From Acanthacorydalis orientalis (Eukaryota; Arthropoda; Insecta; Megaloptera; Corydalidae): a DNA stretch of 64,000 bases. A program made the position numbers and the translations under genes. The DNA lies in assembly GCA_034766995.1 (NCBI GenBank), contig CM068314.1, forward strand, positions 28,606,708-28,670,707, given 5' to 3'. The notes beneath the pieces were generated by a model. The model was not told where the DNA came from and made no database searches. It saw only the letters and a program-made list of their open reading frames with translations. Below, piece after piece: positions 60,125-64,000 of this stretch. Numbering within the stretch: the first letter of the stretch is position 1; every line of letters begins with the position of its first letter.

Positions 60125-60202
60125 ATGGAAAATTATAACAGCTATGCTCAGATTATAAAAGATACAGAGCCTTTATCTAAATTTTTGGAAACTGTAAGAT
60201 GA
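60125..60202 (+). CDS. 25-codon small ORF (weak)
   Basis: ATG in an AAAAATGG context opens a frame reading MENYNSYAQIIKDTEPLSKF then LETVR and a TGA. It is unusually protein-like for its surroundings. The end also contains ACT|GTAAGA, a plausible splice donor, so it could be a first exon. The length is too short for certainty. Confidence 0.2.
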   Translation: MENYNSYAQIIKDTEPLSKFLETVR

Positions 60203-60868
60203 AAACGAAACTGTTATAGAAAAAGTAGTAAAAAAATATCAGACTTTCTATATAAACAGGTCTTCTTGAAGATAAATAGCTGTTAGAGAGTTGAAATATG
60301 ATAAAAGTAGTTTTATTATGTATATATATATATGCACATTTTTAATATCTTTTGTATAAATTAAATATAGTTTATGGTATATATGTTAATACTTTACGCA
60401 GTATAAATTAAACAAATTCAACAGAAAGTGTAAAACGCAACTTTATACACGACGTTAAATATTCGAGAATGAAAATGTTATGAATTAGTGTTTTATATAA
60501 ACAGTATATTTCATGATACGAGTATCAATTTATGTCATATTAACGTCGCATAAAAAATATAGTTATCTGAAAAATCACTAAAAAAATTAACATAATAAAT
60601 TCGAAGCTAACTAGAATATTTCAAAGCTCGTACATTTTTTTTATCAACGCATTCATCAGCAGCACTCTTCATGTTGAAAACAAAATTAAATGCTTTTCAA
60701 TTTTTATACAAATATTTACGAAAAGATATATGAAAAGATAGATGTACGAGTACTGGTACGAGTAGGTAATAGATAATTCTCGTACAAATACATACATAAA
60801 CACTCAACATTCTGCAACATATGATCCAAAAAACAGTCTTATCGGATTTTCAACAAAACGAATATGTT

Positions 60869-60869
60869 A

Positions 60870-60926
<57 letters not shown>

Positions 60927-60961
60927 CATATATATTTATATATATATATATATATATATAT
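60869..60961. repeat. interrupted (TA)n array
   Basis: Two TA blocks separated by CATACATATATATTTA, about 93 bp. An ATG-started frame (60821-61111) runs through it and is an artefact of the repeat. Confidence 0.95.
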
Positions 60962-62380
60962 CATTTCTCAACCATTGCGAGCCCCTATATACAAAATAAC
61001 AATAAACCGTATCGTGTCACTGTAGACAAAAGGCTTATCTTCGAAACCACACGTTTTCGGTTGTTGAAGCGTTCGGGCTTTAAATCAAATGAATTCTTCG
61101 CAAAAATATGACCCCACGTTTGTATGTATATGAATATATTTTGCTAAGAATAACCTAAAAAATATATATATATGTGTGTATATATGAAATATTTTTATTC
61201 GTAAAATAATATATAAACACATTTAACATGATTCAATGTCGGATCGATTTATGAAAAATTTTTGGAACTTATCTTCTCGTATGTCCATATTCTCGTATAC
61301 AAATCGTGAGTTTCGTTTTGACTTAATGTAAAAGTTTTGTAGACTCGCAACAAGACAAAAATGTTCTTTAAAGTATATGGTCTATTTGAAATTATTTCTA
61401 AAAATAATTCTAAATTTGTTTCAATTAAATTTCATTTTTTCGATTAGTTTTCATACAATCGAACTAAATTCTTTATTTTTATTATATTTTTTGTTAAGTA
61501 TATTTACTAAAAAAAATAAATAAAAATGAAATAAGAATAAAAAATACAAGTCTTGTTACAAATATATTATACTATATTTAACTTTTATCCACTATACTTA
61601 AAATCCTCTCTCTACTTGGAACATTTATTATTTATTATAAAAGTTGATTTAAAAATGGACTAAAAATATTTTTTTCTTAAATATTATTTAATAGGCTAAC
61701 AAATAATGATAACATTTTCTGTCATATTTTTTTTATCGTATTAAAATAAAATAAGGATAATGCTATATTAATAAAATTAGACTGCATCTTGAATTATTAA
61801 TCTACAAAAAATATATCTGTCGAATGCGCCCAATAATTTTTTGTTAATAAGTAATGAATATATTGAAATTTTTACATGGAAGCAAAAAAAACATTATTTT
61901 TTGTAAAATTGTAATTGGTAAATAAGTCTATATTTAGTCCTCTTTTTATATTACAATTAAATATATTTTTCTTATAAAATTAATAATTATAAATAATTGA
62001 TTTTTTTTATTTAATTTTAATCGATTTCTTAGAATATATTTAAGTATTTATATAAAATACTTCTTCACGTCATCCGTTAATGGTAACTGAATATTTTATT
62101 TGTATTTTTTTTTATTTGACATTATTGTCTGATATTCAACTAAACGACTGCTCAGAGTCTTGTGCCTCCTCGATGTCGACAATGTAAAACATTTGAGTAA
62201 TGTTGTAGCGACGCCGACGCATTCTACCGGAAATGGGTCAATACTTCATATACTCTCGGTTATTGTGTTATATGGGGTGGATTAAATTTTAGGGTGAAAT
62301 ACTGTAATGCGTATTGAGATAAATTTTAAATATGAAGAAAGAAGATACACACGTATGAAAATGCAATGTGTACGTATACG
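60962..62380. other. AT-rich stretch with two GC-richer patches
   Basis: More complex sequence at 60962-61110 and 62130-62290. The second has several CG dinucleotides (GCGACGCCGACGC). No splice-flanked frame is seen. Confidence 0.3.
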
Positions 62381-62382
62381 TG

Positions 62383-62418
<36 letters not shown>
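62381..62418. repeat. (TA)n(TG)n compound microsatellite
   Basis: About ten TA units followed by about nine TG units. Confidence 0.95.
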
Positions 62419-63084
62419 CCGGGCGTCGTGCCCTATCATAAATGGAATTTATGAAATTTTTAAACGGATATTTATATACCGCAACCAACAATGTTTTTAA
62501 CGGCACAGGAAAAAAAAACGTAGTTGTACGATGTTGAGAATCGGTCTGTTTTATTTTTTTGTGATATTCTGCTTACATTTGCCTGAATTTGTTGATGGGT
62601 TTACGTTATCTTTCTGTATTTAAGCGTCACGTACAGATAATACGTGGTAATGGATGTGAATATACGTGTGTATGTGTATATTTTTTGTAGACAAGGTGAC
62701 ATTAAAATTACCGTGTTTCGAACAGTATTTTTTTAGAAATATAAAAATTTATGTTTGATATTAATTTCATACAGTACAACGTATATACCTCATCAATGAA
62801 TATGTAAGATAATTTAATTTCTCGCTGATATAAGATACGATCATTCCATGTATGTTTTATTAAATAAATAGATTTAAACATAGAAGTATATTCAATATTT
62901 TGATTGAATCTTATGTTTCAAGAATATGATATTATACAACTTAAACATTCTCTACATGATTTATTATACATTTAAAAGAAATTAAAACTGACGAGATAGA
63001 TTCATAAACACATCAAGTTCTTAATAAGCCAAGTTGATTAAAAGAATATATAAAAAATAAGTAGTGACATATCCAACGTTCTGT
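62419..63084. other. AT-rich stretch before the last mariner remnant
   Basis: A slightly GC-richer patch lies at 62419-62660. No gene signal is seen. Confidence 0.3.
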
Positions 63085-63654
63085 CAGTTTTTCAATTCCA
63101 TGTCTGAAGAAATTCAGTTGTTTGAAGGTGAAGAAATCGTCAAGCCAATTTTAAAGAGCAGCGTTGTTGTTAAAGGCGGTTCCTCGGACATTGTTAGATA
63201 GAGAGCGGAATTAATGAAAATCGTATGGAGCATGGTCAAAAGAATAGAGCGGATGTAGAATAACCTCCCAATTAAGCTCTTAAATAGTCGCTTTTGTAAT
63301 GTTTGTAGAATGTGGACAGGCTTTATCATGCTGCAAAATCACTTGAACCCATCTTACAGGTCGTTTTTCTTGAATTTCGGCTTCAACGCAACGGAGTTGT
63401 TGGCAATAAACCTTGAAGTATTGATTGACATGGATCATCGTGAAGTGAAGCGTTAAACGGTCTTCTGAGCATGGAGAATCATTCAAAATGATCCTCTTTG
63501 AAACGAGAAAACCATTTTCGCACTGTACTTTCCCCAAAGGCGTTCTCCCCGTAAACGTCACAAATGGTCCTCACTGCCGTTGATACCTAACTTCTCGGTT
63601 AAACTCAAACAGAAGAATATGTCGAAAATGTTCGTTTTTTACCGGACACGCCAT
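63085..63654 (-). mobile_element. internally deleted mariner transposase remnant
   Basis: On the minus strand translation begins at ATG 63654 (MACPVKNEHFRHILLFEFNR), typical of a mariner N-terminus. It continues with a helix-turn-helix-like stretch (GKVQCENGFLVSKR in a shifted frame) and NDSPCSEDR. It then jumps to the C-terminal half of the catalytic domain: VYCQQLRCVEAEIQEKRPVR, VILQHDKACPH (second catalytic Asp), LNWEVILHPLYSFDHAPYDFH (third Asp block) and FRSLSNNVRG. The region around the first catalytic Asp is missing. Stops and frameshifts are present. A terminus resembling GAGAGTCGGTAAAAATAAAG may lie at 63827-63850. The other terminus was not found. Confidence 0.8.
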
Positions 63655-64000
63655 TTTTTTAGTCAAAGCTTAACACACATTTTCTACAAATTGAAAAATT
63701 CAAGAAGTATTAAATAAAATAATACTATGATATTAAAATGACATTATCATATGTTAAACAGATTTCTTTCAAAGCACTGTTCGCATGGAAAACAGAAACG
63801 CTATGAACTTAAAAAAAAAAACAGAGCCTTTATTTTTACCGACTCTCATCTCAGATATGTGCTTGAAGGCTTTGCTGTAACTAATGGATTTAACATTCAA
63901 GTATTCAATTCAATACAAGCATGACTATCTATGGAAAAATGAAAATTTACCTAATTCTTTATAATTCTTTAATTTAATTTTAAAAGCATACTCTTACTTT
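63655..64000. other. mariner flank and AT-rich end of the window
   Basis: The first about 190 bp probably belong to the 5' untranslated part of the mariner remnant. The rest is AT-rich with nothing recognised. Confidence 0.35.

Noticed and set aside
1..64000. CRISPR arrays, operons, phage or bacterial genes
   Set aside because: No spaced direct repeats of suitable length and no prokaryotic gene organisation. Composition and splice signals are eukaryotic.

Overview
This window looks like 64 kb of intergenic or intronic DNA from an AT-rich insect genome. The insect assignment rests on several degenerate mariner elements, including one of the cecropia subfamily, on eukaryotic splice sites, and on a very high density of (TA)n arrays. 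An aculeate hymenopteran such as a bee or wasp is plausible, but the sequence alone does not prove it. There are no bacterial operons, no CRISPR arrays, no rRNA and no intact tRNA. Most open frames of 60-120 codons are noise: many simply run through (TA)n, which reads as Tyr-Ile in every frame.

Layout. Positions 1-9600 are AT desert with a few GC/CpG-richer islands (521-726, 1800-2251, 3960-4285, 6970-7440) and large CA/TA/GA arrays. A convincing 60-bp coding microexon on the plus strand sits at 9663-9722. A cluster of perfect palindromes lies at 11661-11740. A TTAA-flanked piggyBac-type MITE lies at 14184-14429, with a second at 30460-30701. Between 15.7 and 26.8 kb there are recurrent GC-richer islands that look like promoters, first exons or conserved regulatory DNA (15700-16250, 16780-16924, 18140-18560, 19560-20290, 22815-23120, 24890-25170, 26485-26770). 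The interval 31.9-34.5 kb holds a decayed full-length mariner and a short internally deleted mariner. A sister copy of the short one, with the same deletion junction, is at 52365-52799. Other mariner remnants lie at 46467-47274, inside a TA array, and at 63085-63654. A decayed hammerhead-like motif typical of retroelements is at 35571-35606 and a retroelement-like tail at 37008-37070.

Possible gene parts are few and scattered. On the plus strand they are the microexon (9663-9722), a probable first coding exon with a good donor (40993-41109), a small ORF (49380-49565), and weaker candidates near 24933, 51251, 57464 and 60125. On the minus strand there is a possible terminal exon (37958-38103) and two unspliced ORFs (12642-12824, 25025-25510). 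Nothing shows that these belong to one transcript. The picture fits very long introns or a gene-poor regulatory landscape. A 27-bp near-perfect hairpin (50315-50404) and a GC-rich structured element (50691-50804) are the best candidates for unannotated RNA.

No protein homology search, RNA folding or expression data could be used. Family calls come from reading translations and termini by eye.
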